DNA of 64,000 bases from Toxotes chatareus (GCA_016801885.1 CM028900.1:10447501-10511500); one strand, 5' to 3'; counted from the first letter of the stretch, positions 13,093 through 27,165 are shown. Notes: generated by a model not told the origin, from the letters alone. A program made the numbers and translations.

Positions 13093-13797
13093 TTATTTGT
13101 AAATTTACAGTACTTTGTACTTTGATGGCATATCCGTCTGTCTTTTTCCAGAACCACTTGATAAACCGATTGTGACTTGTTTCTCATTTTTCTCCTTAAA
13201 CTAATCTCAGCCTGTCCTGTCTGATACGCTTAAATTAAATGGAAACTAAAGCACTCAAAGTAATGTTGTTTTTTTTTTTCTTTCATCATTGGCATCAGTC
13301 TGATTGTGGACTGGCCAGGCTCCTGAAGACACAGCTGTTATGTTAGAATCTAATTTTGTTCTATCTCCTAGGCTGTAGACACCTCCTAAGTTTATCAAAA
13401 AGGGAACAGAGTTGGATCAGTTCTGTGCAGTGATATGTGACACTCAACGATCTTTTTATTTTGTAATTTATAAGACTGTAGACAAAAATGGCCATGTGAT
13501 TGCAGTAAGATTTGGCACTTGCTAAACCTTACTGAATCTGACAGTGAAACAGAATCATAAAAAATATACATGCCTTTCTAAACTGCTGCAAAGAAATACA
13601 AGTAGCATATTGCATAATGCAAAGAAAAATGGAAACCATAGGTAATTAAGGGAAGTGGGCGTTAATCTATGCTTTTGTTTACACCCTTGGGGCAATTGAA
13701 CTCCTTTCCACAAGGAATCTATTCAAATATGACAATGAAGTATAAAATTACAGTACAGACCCTGTCCAGAACACAATGAAACTGTTACCTGCATTTT

Positions 13798-13811
13798 CCA
13801 CAGGAGGGCAG
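13798..13811 (+). promoter_or_regulatory. CTCF-like motif, forward orientation
   Basis: CCACAGGAGGGCAG matches 12 of 14 positions of the core CCASYAGRKGGCRS. It sits in the gap between ARHGAP6 and MID1. The match was made by eye with no genome-wide background, so occupancy is unknown. Confidence 0.35.
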
Positions 13812-14286
13812 CATAAGACCAGGAAACTATTTTCCTAGCTTGTTGGTTTTCTTGCCTCTTCAAACTGTAACCCATGAGCATTGTGGATATATAACTCATT
13901 ATGCATCAAGCAATTCTGGAAGATAAGTGGGTTTTAGACTCCCTTTCCCATGATTTCAGGTGAAATGGAAATGTTTTTTATTCATGTGAAGCGTATATTT
14001 TATTAAGTCAACATTAATCTTTATTGTGAATAAAGATAAGAGAGCTCAGCTGAGATGATAAAGGAGCGTTAAGATTTAACAGTAAATAAACATTTAAAGT
14101 ACACAAACTGCAAGAAGTACTCACAGTATGCAATGAGGCAGAAAATGCCTGCCATTGAAATCTGGTACAGGTTGCATGTAAGTGAAAAATAAACTGGAAA
14201 TGTATATTTGAGGATATAACACAATGATTACTTTCCATAAAGTGGTGGAAATGATTGTGTTTGCTGGATTTACGTGAATCGGTTTA

Positions 14287-14395
14287 AAGGATGGTACATT
14301 TACTTTTACTTATTTGGCAGATGCTTTTTATCCAGTATGACTCACAAGTGAGGGTTAACACTCAGGCTTCAGTACAGTAGAAGACCTTGGAGTAA
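14287..14395 (+). repeat. Degraded teleost SINE-like repeat
   Basis: The segment TTACTTATTTGGCAGATGC, TTTTTATCCAGTATGACTC, ACAAGTGAGGGTTAAC resembles the widely dispersed fish repeat core that normally reads ...TTTAGCAGACGCTTTTATCC...AGCGACTTACAAGTG. Substitutions are spread throughout, so it is an old copy. Assignment to V-SINE or a related family is from memory only. Confidence 0.45.
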
Positions 14396-17300
14396 GTATT
14401 ACACTGAATCTGTTCAGTAAAACAAACTGCAAGGAGGTCGAGGAAAGAAGAGCCCATTATGTGCGAGTTAGGCATGTTAAGTCGTTAGAGATGTTAGGAG
14501 AGTAGGTGCTTCTCAGAAGTGAGGAGTCTTCAAGAGATTCTTGAAGATAGAGAGACGCCTTTGCTCTGATAGCACAGTAATAAGTAATCTGATTAAGTTC
14601 TGACAGTGAATCTTCTCGTCCTGATATTAAACTGTTCACTTGTTAAACAAAGCCAGGGGATTTCCTCAACACTGCGATTTGTGGTTCAGCTGTCTAGGCC
14701 ATATCTGGCTCCACAGATGTGTGAGCCAAGCTGTATTTGGCCACCATATAGTCCCATTCTGACAAGACCAAAGAGACAGAACAGGATGTCTGAATGTGTT
14801 TTACAGGGAATCCAGCCTCACTACCGTTTGCCTTCATTTTTGCAGCTGCACCACAAATGGACCAGTTTACCTCAACAATATCCCATCCAGTGTCCTAACC
14901 ACTAACAGGCAAAGTGTGGGGGAAAAAAAACAGCCTGGAGATGCTTTTTGCTTCATTTGTGACCTGCCTCCTGAAAGCAAACATTCAAGATCAAATATTT
15001 AATTTCACATCTTATCTTTGCAGCACTGATGGATGTAAAATGATCCTTTGGCAGAGAGCTGCAACTGTTCCCATCAGGGGGTCCATCCTGTCTGAGTCTG
15101 CTCACTGGCATCAGGAGCAGCTGCAGGGAGGACAGAGGAAGGTCACAGCCAAAATGAGGCTGAATGTCCAGAAACAGGAGAGCCTTAGCCCTGGGGTTTC
15201 AAGGTTGAGATTGATATACAAATCTCTGCAGAGCAAAAATAGAGCACAGTGGAGCTCATTAAGGCGTTTGCTATGGCACAAAACACGTTCAAAGCAAAAG
15301 CTACAAAGCCTCAGTCCATTTTCTGTCATTTTAGATACCAGTTTTGGAGTACTTAAAGTGCTACTGTGAGACGACTGCATTTCAATAGCTTGCCATACAT
15401 TTTAAGTACTTAGTGACCTCAAGGACTGACTCCCTGACTCTGTTATAGCATCCAAGAGTGGACCTAGATCACAAGTTTTCCTCCCAGCTTACTTTGTAAC
15501 AAAATCAGGGAATGTACCTTGAAGGCAAATAAATTTTACCCTGTACCATGCTGCATTTACAGTTTCAAAAGTTGAGACAAGTTGTTTTGTTCTTATTTAT
15601 GAATCCACTTGTCCTCTGTTGTATTTAAAAATGTATTTCTGTAGCCTTTGTTGGAGAGGAACACTATGCGGCAATAACATTATATGACAATAATGAGTGA
15701 ACACAATGTCCATCATTTCACTAATGGAAAAATGTGAAATACAATAGTCAGCAGACTATTAATGAATGCAAGAGTGACACAGGACCCAAATGTCAATACG
15801 AGCGGCTTATAAGAGTCATGGTCATGACTGCGTAATGAAGTTTGTTTCAAGAAAAAAAATGTTCAAGATTAAGGGATTAGCAGTGATTGCATTAAGCCTC
15901 TCGGTTTAGTGCAGTTCAACTCTTCATGAACAAAATGTGAAGTTTTAGATACCAAGTGTTTCACTGATAAGACATTTTTAAGCAATTTGGTGCACTTTTC
16001 GTCTCGCTTTGGATTCTGAGCAACACTTTGCTCTTCTTTGGAGGGGGCTGTTTGAAGTAATGCTTTCTAGTTGGATTTCTTTAGTTTTTAATTTAATTTC
16101 AGTGCTTTCCAAATCGATTTATTTATATCTGTTTTGAGATTATCGGCCCAGTATACAGAGAAACGTTTTCTCCTCACTCCTGTCTTCTATGATCTTAGTG
16201 AAGCAACACCAGAGATGTGTTTATGCGGCCCACAAATCTCATTTCATTCACCCCATCTGCTCTGCCTCGTGCTCCAGTAGGGATACATTTGATTAATATT
16301 CCTCATTTTGAAACAAGAACCAAAATTCACAATTCACCCAGAAAAATGATGGAAAACGTTTTAAATTTGTTGATTTTGATGTTTGTGCTCAAATGATCAG
16401 TATAGGCTATGAAATACAGTATGTTAGTGGGTGCACACTCGGCTGTTCTGTCCCAAATACACCATGACTTTTAGCGCACACGTGGCAGTATGTTAGAACA
16501 ATGTTTTCCTCTACTCTCCTTGAATCCACATGATACAACCCAGCGGTTCACTTGGGATGCAGGCTGTGCATTGGGTGGGACAGGGGATCAAGTCAGGTCA
16601 ACCTCAATGTGTCAGTTCTTTTGGAGGCTAGGAAGTGAATGATTCACTTTTTAAGCAGCGTGAGCAGCATACTGTGGGACAGCCACCCAAAGGCAGCAAC
16701 AGGCAGTTTGGTTCAGCCTTCAAAGTTGCGCAACAAACAGAAAATTATGTGGCTGAAACAATGGCTCCCATGCAGCATTAGGAATTAAGGCTTCCAGATG
16801 TTTTCCTCCAAAGCTTGTCTTTATCAAGCTTGTTTTATCGGACAGCTATGCACACATACTGATCCTATCTGATTTCATATTATATTACTTATTTATTTTT
16901 TATTCATTAGGTTTTTTTGGGTTTTTTTTTTGCTGATAGTGTAGTTGAGACTGTTGTTTAGCAGTCACTCACAGCTTATCTGTGAAATATGCGTGTATGT
17001 GTGTATGTGCTTGTATGAGAGGTATAAGATTATATCTTAACATAATACATCCATTTTGCAGTTGATATGACACAGGACTATCTTGTGAAATGTGTTCCAT
17101 ATTCAGGACATATCATGGCAAAAGGTGGAGGAAACATTAACGTAAACAACAATGCTTGTGCAACACTTGTTTATGCATTTTGAAGCAAAATACAAGTGAT
17201 CATTACCAGAAAATATTGAATTCATTCAGTTCTTGGAGAGAAACAGTTCTCGGCACGCTGCAGGCTCTAAGGTTTGTTAAAATTGCATGTAATTCCCCCA

Positions 17301-17889
17301 TGTGCACTGATTGCGAGAGAAGCTGCTGCCTAGGCTCTGTAGAAGACACGTAGCATTAAATCAAGCTTCAAACATATAATCATGCTTTTTGATGCATCAA
17401 AGAAAGTGCCAGCAGATAATGATTAAGCAGGGTCGACCTGGGTAATTATCATAAAGAGGCTTCAAACATGAAACTGCGCTAAGAGTTAAAATGCAAACAC
17501 ACAAACACAGGGTATCATGGCTGTGTGCCCATGGGGGTAGAAAGGACTTAATCAGTACCTTTAAGATTTCACACTATTGTCCTGAAAAAGACAAGTGATC
17601 AGCAGTATAAGTTCTCTCTGAACCTTGTCCCCACTGTGTCCTCCAGTCTCCTGCTGGCAGATTTGAACTCCATATCGGTTTTGCCTCAGATGTGTTTTCA
17701 GAAATGTGCTGATTTCGTAGATACTAATAATGTGCTGTCTCATACATTTTTGTCCTGCTGCTTACCCCATAGCTTCCACAATACAAGCACACATGATGCC
17801 TACATGCATGTACTGATTTTCATGTTGCAAAGGAGAAATGTGTCATTAATTTATAAGTGATTTGTTGCATAGTGTGTGTGAAAACACTG

Positions 17890-17990
17890 TAGCACTGAGC
17901 AGCCTTGCAATCACCCAGCAACAACCAGTATTGCCCTAAGCAACCACTGAGGAAACCACATGCTTAGAAACACACTAGAAACCAAATGCA
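17890..17990. repeat. Degenerate AGCAACCAC-type minisatellite
   Basis: Loosely repeated units of the form CCCAGCAACAACC, CCTAAGCAACCACTGAGG, CTTAGAAACACACTAGAAACC. Similar decayed tandem arrays are common in fish genomes. The copies are too diverged to set a clear unit length. Confidence 0.4.
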
Positions 17991-19332
17991 AATTATTTCG
18001 ACTGTCAGCTCAGAGAAGACATTCAAAACCCATATAATACATACAGTGAAGTATGGCCAGTTGTAAGAACAACAATGAAGAGCAATCAAACAAACGTTTC
18101 AAACATTGAAATGGTAGTTTTAAAGGGAAAAAAAACAGTCAGAACCAGACATTTAAAACATTCCTGTGTAATGATACTGTCCAATTTTAAAATCTTCAGA
18201 AGTTAATTCCAGGTTGAAGGATCATGTGGTATAAAAGCTTGTCTTGTCTTGGTCTGAGTGAACCTAAGTTTTATCAACCCCAAGCTGTTATTGAGTAATC
18301 TTTAAAGAGCACTGACTCTCCAGCGAAACAGAGCTACAAAGTATGAAGTCAGCTTAGCAATGAAAAAAATACCTATTCTTCTAATGTAGAAGGCCAAACC
18401 TTACAACAAAATGCTGAATGGTTTGTCTATAACTCAAAATCACCAAGTGTTTTGATTTATTGATTTTATTTTTATTGTTTTATTCGAATGGTATGTTGTC
18501 ATAATTTGCATGTCTGCCACCAAAAGCATGACATTTCCTTTGGCAGAACTGAGCACATGCTTGGGATTTGTAAGTGACTTCTTAATGATGATGTGGCCTT
18601 CTGGGATTTTTTTTTTTAAGCTTTCTTTGTGTCTTTTTTTCTGTTGTGATATTTAAAATACATAATCTGAAAATGCTCCATTGTTTCGTCAGTCTCATTT
18701 GTGACGGCCTCAATTCTGAACAATACAATGTATGAAAAAAAAAATCTCATTCACAAAGTAGAGATGCGCAATCTGTACACTGTATCATCCCTAATAATAA
18801 TGCTGCTGACATAATGTGGTTGATCAGACTTCTGCTGAGGTTGATGTTAGGGTTTGGCTAAGCAGACAACTCATCATACTGCATTATGCTGAAAGGGATG
18901 ATAAAGGTTTAATCATCCCGCTTGTGTGAAAAGTCCCTATAATCCCCAAACTTACCTGGTTTCTTCACATGCAAGCAAAGACCCGAAATCTGAAACCTGT
19001 TGCAAACTCTCTCTAAACAAACAAATAAATAAATAAATAGACAGGCTTCATTCAGATATTAGAATGATGAAGTGAGCCTTTTAGTCCATGCTGATCTGCC
19101 CTAATAGACAAATCAATTGTTTTTACTGGAGCAAGTAGCGTGTATGGGTGATCCAATATTCCATCAGTCCTACAAGCCAGATAAGATCAATTCAACTGCC
19201 AGGCTCAGTTTCAAATATTTTGTTGTGAAGCTCCAGTGAGACCCACAACAAGAAAGTCTCAGACTTATTTGTCTCCAGTAAAAACAAGTTTGAACAGCAA
19301 GAGTATGAACTCAGTCTCAGTCCAGATTTAAA

Positions 19333-19361
19333 ACACATACACACATACACACACACACACA
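19333..19361. repeat. AC-rich simple repeat
   Basis: An interrupted (AC)n run (ACACATACACACATACACACACACACACA pattern) in intergenic DNA. Confidence 0.85.
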
Positions 19362-20989
19362 GAGGACCTGTGACCAGCTGGAAGAAGCCTCAACATGAAG
19401 TCTTGAAATTTCTTAAGATAAATGTCTTGTCTGTGTTTGATTGCGAGGTGATGCTGAATCTGAGTGTCGTACCACTATCATCCCTCAGTCATCAGCATCA
19501 TTCAGAAGCACCTGAAACTTTCTGTGAAGGTTTCAAGTCGCAAAGGACTCCAGTTGTTCAAGTATGCATTTGCACAAAGTTCCTAAACTTCACAGTTTTT
19601 AGGCTGTGTTCTCACAGGCACACCTCCTGGATTCTCTTTTTGACTGCATTACCACAAATATTCAAATGATGGTCAGGGACACCACAAAGTATAACTGTCT
19701 CTTTTTTTAAATTTATTTTTAATGCTATAACCTGCCACAACGCTTCCAAAATCAAGTTTAAATGGGACATCTGGTTGTATAGATGGGTGTTAATCCAGTG
19801 TAACTGGTAACATCCTTTGTACTGAGTTTTCTCAAGAGGGAAAACATGATACTCAAGCTGTTTGTGCATGTCTTTCACTATTCTATCCTTTTTGGAATAA
19901 AGTGGCTTTAACTTTATTTATTTGAGCTCTTGTGTGGTTTGAAACTCTGCTGTATCTAATCCAAAAGAACATGCACAGCCCTATGGAGTCCCAGGTTTCT
20001 GATTTCCCCCCAAGTGGCTTTTTCAACTTCCAGAACTTTCTAGTTCATTTTTCAGTTTTGTTTTCAGTGTGTGGCCCAGCTATTCCTCTGCCCAGACCCT
20101 GGCCACGCTAGGTTTAAATTTTGTGCCCCACTAGAATATAAAATATAGATAGAAACATTCTGTTTTGCATCCTTGCAACATTTCTTTTTCTGATGTGGTG
20201 ACATAACAGCCTAACAGCACCTTGGTTGACACGTACTATGAATACTAAAAGACATTTTTATTTATTAGGGGCTGAAAAGGGGAAATTCCTCAAGATAAGG
20301 TTAGGTTTTGCAAAAATTCTTGGTAACCTTGACTCTTTTTTTTCCATTTGAGGGCTGTACACCCCATTCCTCAAATATGATCTCATTATTGCAAGTATGG
20401 AATTGTGTTTTCAGACTGACTCATCTATCTCACAGGATGAATTCTCATTAGGGTGGAGAAAACCAATTCTCTCTTGCTTAATAGCAAGTTTTTTTTTTTC
20501 TTTGCGGCTTTCTGCCTGCTGGCTGCTGTGGATTTTGGGCCTTATTTTTCTGAGCTTGGTAACTCAGTGGAGCTACCTGCGGCGATGAAGAAAAGCCCTT
20601 TATCCCCATTATCTGATGCTGACTAACAATATATCACTAGCAGGTCCAACCTTACATCTACACATTTTCACACTTTTTTTTACCACTTTAGCTGCATGAA
20701 ATGTAGATACCCACTCAATAACAGCACCATTGATACTGCCAGTGATAAGATTTTCGTGGTAATCTGTGAAACTAATGAAAGTCTTCCTTTATTATTCCAT
20801 TCAATGCCATCTCGCCAAAGGGTTAAGTATTCCTCTCAGGAGCGTTCTGTGCTCCTGTGTAAACCTGTAGAGCAGATGAGAAGCAGTGTGTGTGTCAGTG
20901 AGGTATGTGCGTTTACACACCCCTATGAAAGGGAGTGTACAGCAGAGAAAACACCTTCAATCTCATGTCTCCTGTCTGTTTTACCTCAG

Positions 20990-21083
20990 GGGAAGCACCA
21001 GCTGCCTAACAGTCATATTCTGTGGTAGCCTAGTATTTATTCGCCAGGGAGAGACACTTTACACCGCAGCCATGGGGAAGCAG
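20990..21083 (+). other. Candidate internal 5' leader exon of MID1
   Basis: The segment is flanked by a strong pyrimidine-rich acceptor (CTGTCTGTTTTACCTCAG) and a consensus donor (CAG|GTAAGA), giving a 94-nt exon. It holds an ATG in excellent context (GCCATGGGG) four codons before the donor. If spliced to the MID1 acceptor at 35306, that ATG reads ATG GGG AAG CAG | ATA GCT... and ends at TGA 35357-35359, two bases before the MID1 start. MID1 is known for several alternative 5' non-coding exons in mammals. Linkage to MID1 is inferred, and the exon could belong to another transcript. Confidence 0.35.
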
Positions 21084-22351
21084 GTAAGATCTGACAAAGA
21101 AGCATTTAGTGTCGAGGGGTTCAGGGAGTTTAATAAGAGCTAGTTCTTAAATTTGTTTATTTGCACAGAGTGGCAACGCAAACCATCCCCTGGGTCTCCT
21201 ACTGGATCTTCTGTGTTGAGTCAGAATAATGCTCACGCATTAAGCCTGATGACATCTCTGCCAAAGTTGAAGTCTTATTGAAATAGATTTTTAATAGTTC
21301 CGCAGTAATACACATCATTAATTTCACATTGTGTGTAACACTTGGATGGTGATTTCTCATATGTGGACTGACATACTGCAGTCTGCACATTCGGGAAAAT
21401 ACGAAATGCACACACGAATGGATGCACAGCCAGGTTTTCACACGAGGAAGCACTGCTTTTCATATGTAAGACATTAAAGCCTTGTTGGTTGTTTGTGTTT
21501 TCTTGGTAAGAGAGTTCATTTAGACTGAGAGCCAGATATGTTGCCTTAACCACAAGTTGGGTCTTGTTTGCACACTCAACACATCTGCTGACAGTCGAAT
21601 ACACTTTTGAGATATCAGCCTCCTCATAAAACAACAGCTGGCAAATTACTGAACTGGCAAAAATATAACATTTCCTGAGCACAGGGAACAATTTGTTGTC
21701 ATACTTTTGTTGTTCAAATTTTTCAGTTTTGTGTATTTTTTCAGGATAGCTTATGATTTTCAATGAGCGGTTTTGCTCTCCTCCTCTAACTTTTGTTTTG
21801 GTGAGAACTGAAGCAAGGTTAGGTTGTTCTAAGAGAGAACAGAATGTATAATTGTGCCAAATAACTGTGGATGGGGAACTCTGGTGAATTCATTTTGGTT
21901 TTCAGTACTTTCCTTCATGCAAGCATCTGGTTCTGCTATTGCTCTGAACTGCCCTCATTCTAGTTTTAAGAGAGAGAAACTTCATTTTTCTTTCTTTCTT
22001 GGTATCACTCTTTTGTGATTTATATTCATCCAACCACCCTTTTTCATATCACGAACTGGCCAGGGAAGACGGTTCATTTGAATGTATTATTATTTCCCTG
22101 AGTGCTTTGAATATCTGCTGATTTTTTTTCATCTATTTTTCAAATCTCACCCGTGCTGTCATTACGACTCTTTGTTTTTTCGTTCTTCGTTCCAAATGAT
22201 AAACAAAACCGACTCCGTCAGGTCAGCAGTGCCAGCTCCACCTGCAGCTGTGCAGTCTCTGGGCCTGCTTGTTGTGACAGGGGGAGAGCTGATGCTGGTT
22301 CAGTGTCATTGTTAAAGCCAGTAACTGTATTTGGAAATGGGGTGCTTGTGT

Positions 22352-22352
22352 A

Positions 22353-22428
<76 letters not shown>
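22352..22428. repeat. Compound (TC)n(TG)n microsatellite
   Basis: About 11 TC units run directly into about 27 TG units. The alternating TG tract can form Z-DNA. Such runs are highly length-variable and useful only as markers. Confidence 0.97.
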
Positions 22429-22429
<1 letters not shown>

Positions 22430-24839
22430 ACTCCCCACACTGTGCAGCTGAATGATATTCTTTTATCAGCGATACCTCTGCGGGAAAAGCAAATGTTTAA
22501 TCCATTTTAAACTCCAGAGAATGTGCTTCACAGGCCAAGATTGAGGAATGTGTCCTACACTGTCTTGAAGGAATGCTTTGTTGACATGTAGATGGAGTGT
22601 AAGTGAGGATATTTTGCAGGGCTGCGCTGAGCCAGGCAGAAAATTGATCAGTTTGACTGTCTTTTAACCTTTAGAGCATCTGTAACACAACAGAGATAGG
22701 GCTTCTTACTTCTTTGTGCTTTGTGCGCTGGTGGTTATCACTGATAGTGCCAACTGCAACAGTGACAACACTGTCAAAAGTGGCTCATCCTGAGCGGAGA
22801 GTGTTTTGAAAACATCCCTCAGCCCGGATGCAGCCCGACCCAGATCCCAACAGCTGGGCTTCTGCCTTTGGCTCTGACAGTCTCCTTGGACACATGAATA
22901 CAGCACACCACAACAGATGTTCAGACCTCCTCCAGCATTTCTTGGTGTAGGAGGTTTGAGCATAGTGGTGTAGTGTCTCATTTTCTCTGACTAGAGGATA
23001 AAGGAACAGTATAGGTCTGAAACCTCTTCATTAGAATGAAACTTTTATACCTGCCTGCACTGAATAGATAGTGTCTTTAAATGCTGCTGCTGATTGTAAA
23101 AAAAAAAAAAAAAAAAGGAAGATTTGGGGGCTGGATTTTGGGTGGGGTTTGCAGATGCGAGGGTGGTTGAGTGCTTCACTGGCACCCTATCTGATAAGAT
23201 AATGTAAGTGTTGTTGAAGAGAGATTCTTGATAAAGATGTGACACCAGTTTACAGCGTTAGATCCCTTAGAAGCTGGAAGCAATTACAGACTTCTCCAAG
23301 CAGCAAAGAATGTAGCAGGCGTTCACCGCACCCTTTCAAAAGGATACTTTGTTTTTTTTTTTTTTAGGAAAAAAATAAAAGCCAAGACTTTCAGACTATG
23401 AGGCTGTGGTGTGGACTAAACATAACATATGACCTTACATTCCCAAAACTCCTTCACTGTTTCATTTCAATGAGAAAATGCCAGACAGTACAGTATTTCA
23501 TTGTGTTGCTTTCAACCACAAAGTATAACTGGTTTTCATGGTGAATGATGTTTGAAAGTTTCCTGTGGCCTTCAGCTTTATCTTTTGATATTCTTGTCAT
23601 ATTGTAACTTCATGTTAATCATTCCATGAGGAAATGATTTTACAGTTGCACATGTACAGGATAATGATGAAGTGTTTTAAAGGTATTGCTCAAAATCTCA
23701 CCAGTTTGCTGTGTTTCCTATACCATATTAGAGAGGAGAAGCAGGCTGACAATTGATCCTGTTGTTGGCAAAACCCTGAACACAGCGCCAACAAAGCTGC
23801 AGCATGCTCAGAGGAAAAGAATCAATTCCAGGTCAATGCCCACAACAGTCCTATATGTTCTTCCAGCTAATCATAAAGCATTCTAAATGCATGGAGACAC
23901 TGGCTGATGTGATGTGTTCAGCAACTACTTTGCACGCTTCAGTTTCCTACCCAGGGTGCTTGCAGTACAGAGCCCTGACAATTAAATACTACCTTAAATT
24001 GCACTAAAATAACATCTCTGTTGAAAGTCAATGATAAATTGCAGTAAGCGTTAATTGGCTTGGTAAGAACGTGTTCATTTATTTGGTTGATGACTGTGTG
24101 TTGCTTAGTTATGGGCAGTATGCCTTGGGGATGAAAGCAATTAAAATCTTGAACCTTTGCCATCACGAGGGCTGGCTATGCTTTCATCTTATTGTTTACT
24201 GGCAAAAGGAGGAGTGACTGTTTTGGACTGTCCTAGTTGGGAAAACAATTACGCTGCTTAGATCAGGGTTTGCTCTCAAAGAGACAATCTTGACGCCAAA
24301 GAATGTGCTAACTCAATTAGGCATGTGCACTCAGACTTTAATTACTGCCATTTCTGAGAGCTTAACAGCAAACATAACACGATAAAGATATTCTGTTTGG
24401 TATTGCCTTGCACTCGTATGTGGCCTATGATCTGATGAGTGCTGTTAAGTGAGCAGCAGAATACATTTTTTTTTGAGGATATATAGAGCTGTGTATTAAA
24501 TGCAACGATGCAGCATAGCCCTGGAGACTGATCCCATCTGTTCGGGGCCTGCTTGTGCAGTCAGAAACTCATCAAAATGTGGTCCCTAAGGTTTATGCAC
24601 CATACCCAACCACCCCCCCTTTTGTCTATCCATTTGCTACCTCTTTGTCTCATTGCTGAGAGGGTGGGGAGGCAGGGGCAAGAGCTCAACCCCAGAGAGG
24701 AGGTGGAGGGCAGGGAGGGGGGTTGATGGACCTGAGCGTTAATGGAGACAGTATCCATGAAATGACCCAGTGGAAGTGACGCTTCCTGGGCATGTTTTAC
24801 GCTTGCGTGAGCGTATGGCTGGGGCTAGGGCAGGGTGGG

Positions 24840-25003
24840 GAGCTCTAGCAATGAGGGAGGGAGTGTGGAAGGAGACTAGTCAGGATGCTACTGTATGTTT
24901 TGTTTAGTCTCTCATCCATGTGCTACTGAAATAGAAAGCTGAGACGTCAGTGGGAGTTGCATCTTCTTGCTGTGGTTTAGAGGATCACCCTGGACAATAG
25001 CAC
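24840..25003 (+). other. Candidate alternative first exon of MID1
   Basis: A G/A-rich zone with a CRE-like GACGTCA (about 24944) leads to a perfect donor context, AGCAC|GTAAGT, at 25003/25004. No acceptor-like sequence precedes it closely, as expected of a first exon. The 5' boundary is a guess. It is proposed as one of several MID1 leaders only because MID1 is the next gene downstream on this strand. Confidence 0.25.
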
Positions 25004-25505
25004 GTAAGTCAGGTTTACTGCTTATTTTAAGGCTGCAGTATCCAGTGGGAAAGTTGCGTTGATTTGCTTTAGTGAGCAATTCTGGTGAAGTTGCTTTAGT
25101 GATATCCAGATTATCCTTCTGCTGATCAAATATGTGTCCTTATAATTTCTTTTCTGCGTAATGGAGATTTGGACACCTCAGATTACATTTAGGTTTCAGG
25201 ATTCCTTTGTTCAGTGCAAAATTAGTTTTCACTTGATAATGGCTGAGCACCAAGGTGAAGCATAACCTTGTAACATGATGACGTAGCTTACAAATGTCTG
25301 CTAGCCTGGTCCCTGTTTCTTTTTTTCCCCCATCAAAGTTTATGTAACATCATATTTCACAGCCTATTTTGTTCCAACTTCTTATCTTCTCCTTCAGGAG
25401 GGCTTTTCTGGCCCTTTTCAGGTCTTTTTCCAATTAATGCAGCTTGATGTGCAGACCGCCGTGAAGAGAAGTGCCTCAGGCAGCAAATGGCCTTATTTAA
25501 TGGGG

Positions 25506-25517
25506 ATGAATATTCAT
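25506..25517. promoter_or_regulatory. 12-bp palindrome resembling a POU dimer site
   Basis: ATGAATATTCAT is a perfect palindrome. It resembles the MORE-type Oct/POU dimer element (ATGCATATGCAT), which differs at two symmetric positions. It is surrounded by homeodomain-like cores (TTATTTAATGG, GAATAATTATT). Function is inferred. Confidence 0.3.
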
Positions 25518-27057
25518 TTGTTTTGAATAATTATTTCGACAGTGCTGTTACTTATTGATAAGGGAATATATGTACAGTATAATACAACACATTTTCTGGA
25601 AATAATTTTGCTTGGATTGCACCACGAACATCAACATTTTGATTGTCACTTATACAAATGCATAAATATAAAATATACTTGTTATTGTTAACTTCCCAGT
25701 GTCTGGACTGGATTAAATTGTGGCTTTGAGGCCTATTTTATCATAATGCTATGATGGAACAGTCAGTTTTGCCTTAGTCAGAGCTGATATAGTATGACAT
25801 AACTGATGCCAAATATGTGGATGTGAACAGTGCATCACAATTGTTTAGATTGCTTGAAGTTAAATTGTTATTTCATCCATTCTCCGGGCTAAAAGCCACA
25901 GAAACTTTGTGTGTTAGCCTGGATTGAGGATCAGATTGGGTTTTCAGTGGGTGAGGTGGGGACAGTTGCAAAAACCACAGCCCAGACAAGTTTTCTTTTT
26001 TGGAATGGCTAAAACAGAATAAGACATTTTTCCACTTAATGTTTATTACAGCTCAGAAAACGGGCGTGAGTCTGGATTGCTCCTGGAGTAGTAAACCATT
26101 TTCACCTCTAAAAAAAAGCAGTGGCCTCAAATGTCACGTGTGACGCCACGCTGGATGTAAATGTCAGGAGTTTTGTGCCGTTTTATTGCAGTGAATTGAG
26201 TCTCAGAGTGAAAGTATGAAACAGCAAAGTCATTATTTCACAGACAGTTTATGGTTATATAGCACTGTATGGCCTTGGGCGGCACTATTAACAGTTTCTT
26301 GAAGATATCCTTGCTGTTGTAAATTATTGGAGCGGCAGCATGCATCTGAGGTGTGATGTGAGAATAATGTAGCATTGCTGTCTTTGTGCGTCTTGTGTGT
26401 TTTACATGGGAAACTGATTTGGTTCTGTGCTGTTTACAAATCCATTACTGTGCTGGTAATGCATGCAGAATAAGCCAAGCAAAGGAGTCACACTTGAAGT
26501 CATACTTAATTTGTCCACTGTCTCTCCTTACTTGACAGCTGAAGAGTTTAATCGTGGTCACTGGGAGCAGAGTGACCTCTCTCAAGTCGTGCTAACAATG
26601 TCTTTACACATTTCTTTTCCTGACAAAATGCGGCAGACTTTAGATTGGCATGGGATTTTGGAAGGAACTGGAGAGTGACAGACAGCAGTAGGCTTGACTG
26701 AGAAACAAACAAGCTGTGAAGAGGGAGCTGAAGGTTTGCCAGTGAAAAGATTAGAGTGGCATCTGGCTCAAGTGCCAAGATGCATCCTTGCTTTTGCCAC
26801 ACTGTCATGGCAACGGAAGCTTTATGCTTTCCTACCAGTCCCCCCCCACCCCCGAGTGTCCAGACTGTACCAAAGACACACTTAAGGAACTTGTGATTAT
26901 TCAAATTGATCCTAACATTTACCTCGTTAGTCTTGTACAACGTAAATGACATTTTCTTGAATTCCGCTTTCTAAAATAGACATTTGTTATGTCAGCCTTG
27001 ATTACTCACTCATTTCCGTGGCTTTATTTTCTAAATGACATGTAAATGAGTGAGCTG

Positions 27058-27064
27058 TATAAAA
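27058..27064 (+). promoter_or_regulatory. TATA-like box upstream of the MID1 leader exon
   Basis: TATAAAA in the context GAGCTGTATAAAAGTC. A start about 30 nt downstream would give a leader of about 515 nt up to the donor at 27604. The CCAAT box at 27166-27170 instead suggests a start nearer 27.25-27.35 kb, so this TATA may be fortuitous. Confidence 0.3.
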
Positions 27065-27165
27065 GTCTATTATAAATGTGCACGTAACCTCAGCTGAGCA
27101 TCTCGACAGGCCCATCCATCCCAGTGCTCCCATTTGTCATGCAGGGCACCTCTGTTCCCTGGTGA

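Larger units (their letters stand above)
12900..20989. other. Intergenic DNA between ARHGAP6 and the first MID1 leader candidate
   Basis: About 8 kb without a convincing coding exon. The open frames here are short, lack paired splice sites and match nothing I know. Contents listed separately: a TA microsatellite, a CTCF-like motif at 13798, a SINE-like relic near 14.3 kb, a degenerate minisatellite near 17.9 kb and an AC-rich run near 19.34 kb. No HCCS or AMELX sequence is seen, although those genes sit in or near this interval in mammals. Confidence 0.7.

Noticed and set aside
22153..22455. Open frames across the TC/TG microsatellite on both strands
   Set aside because: Cys-Val and His-Thr repeats are translations of a dinucleotide run, not protein.
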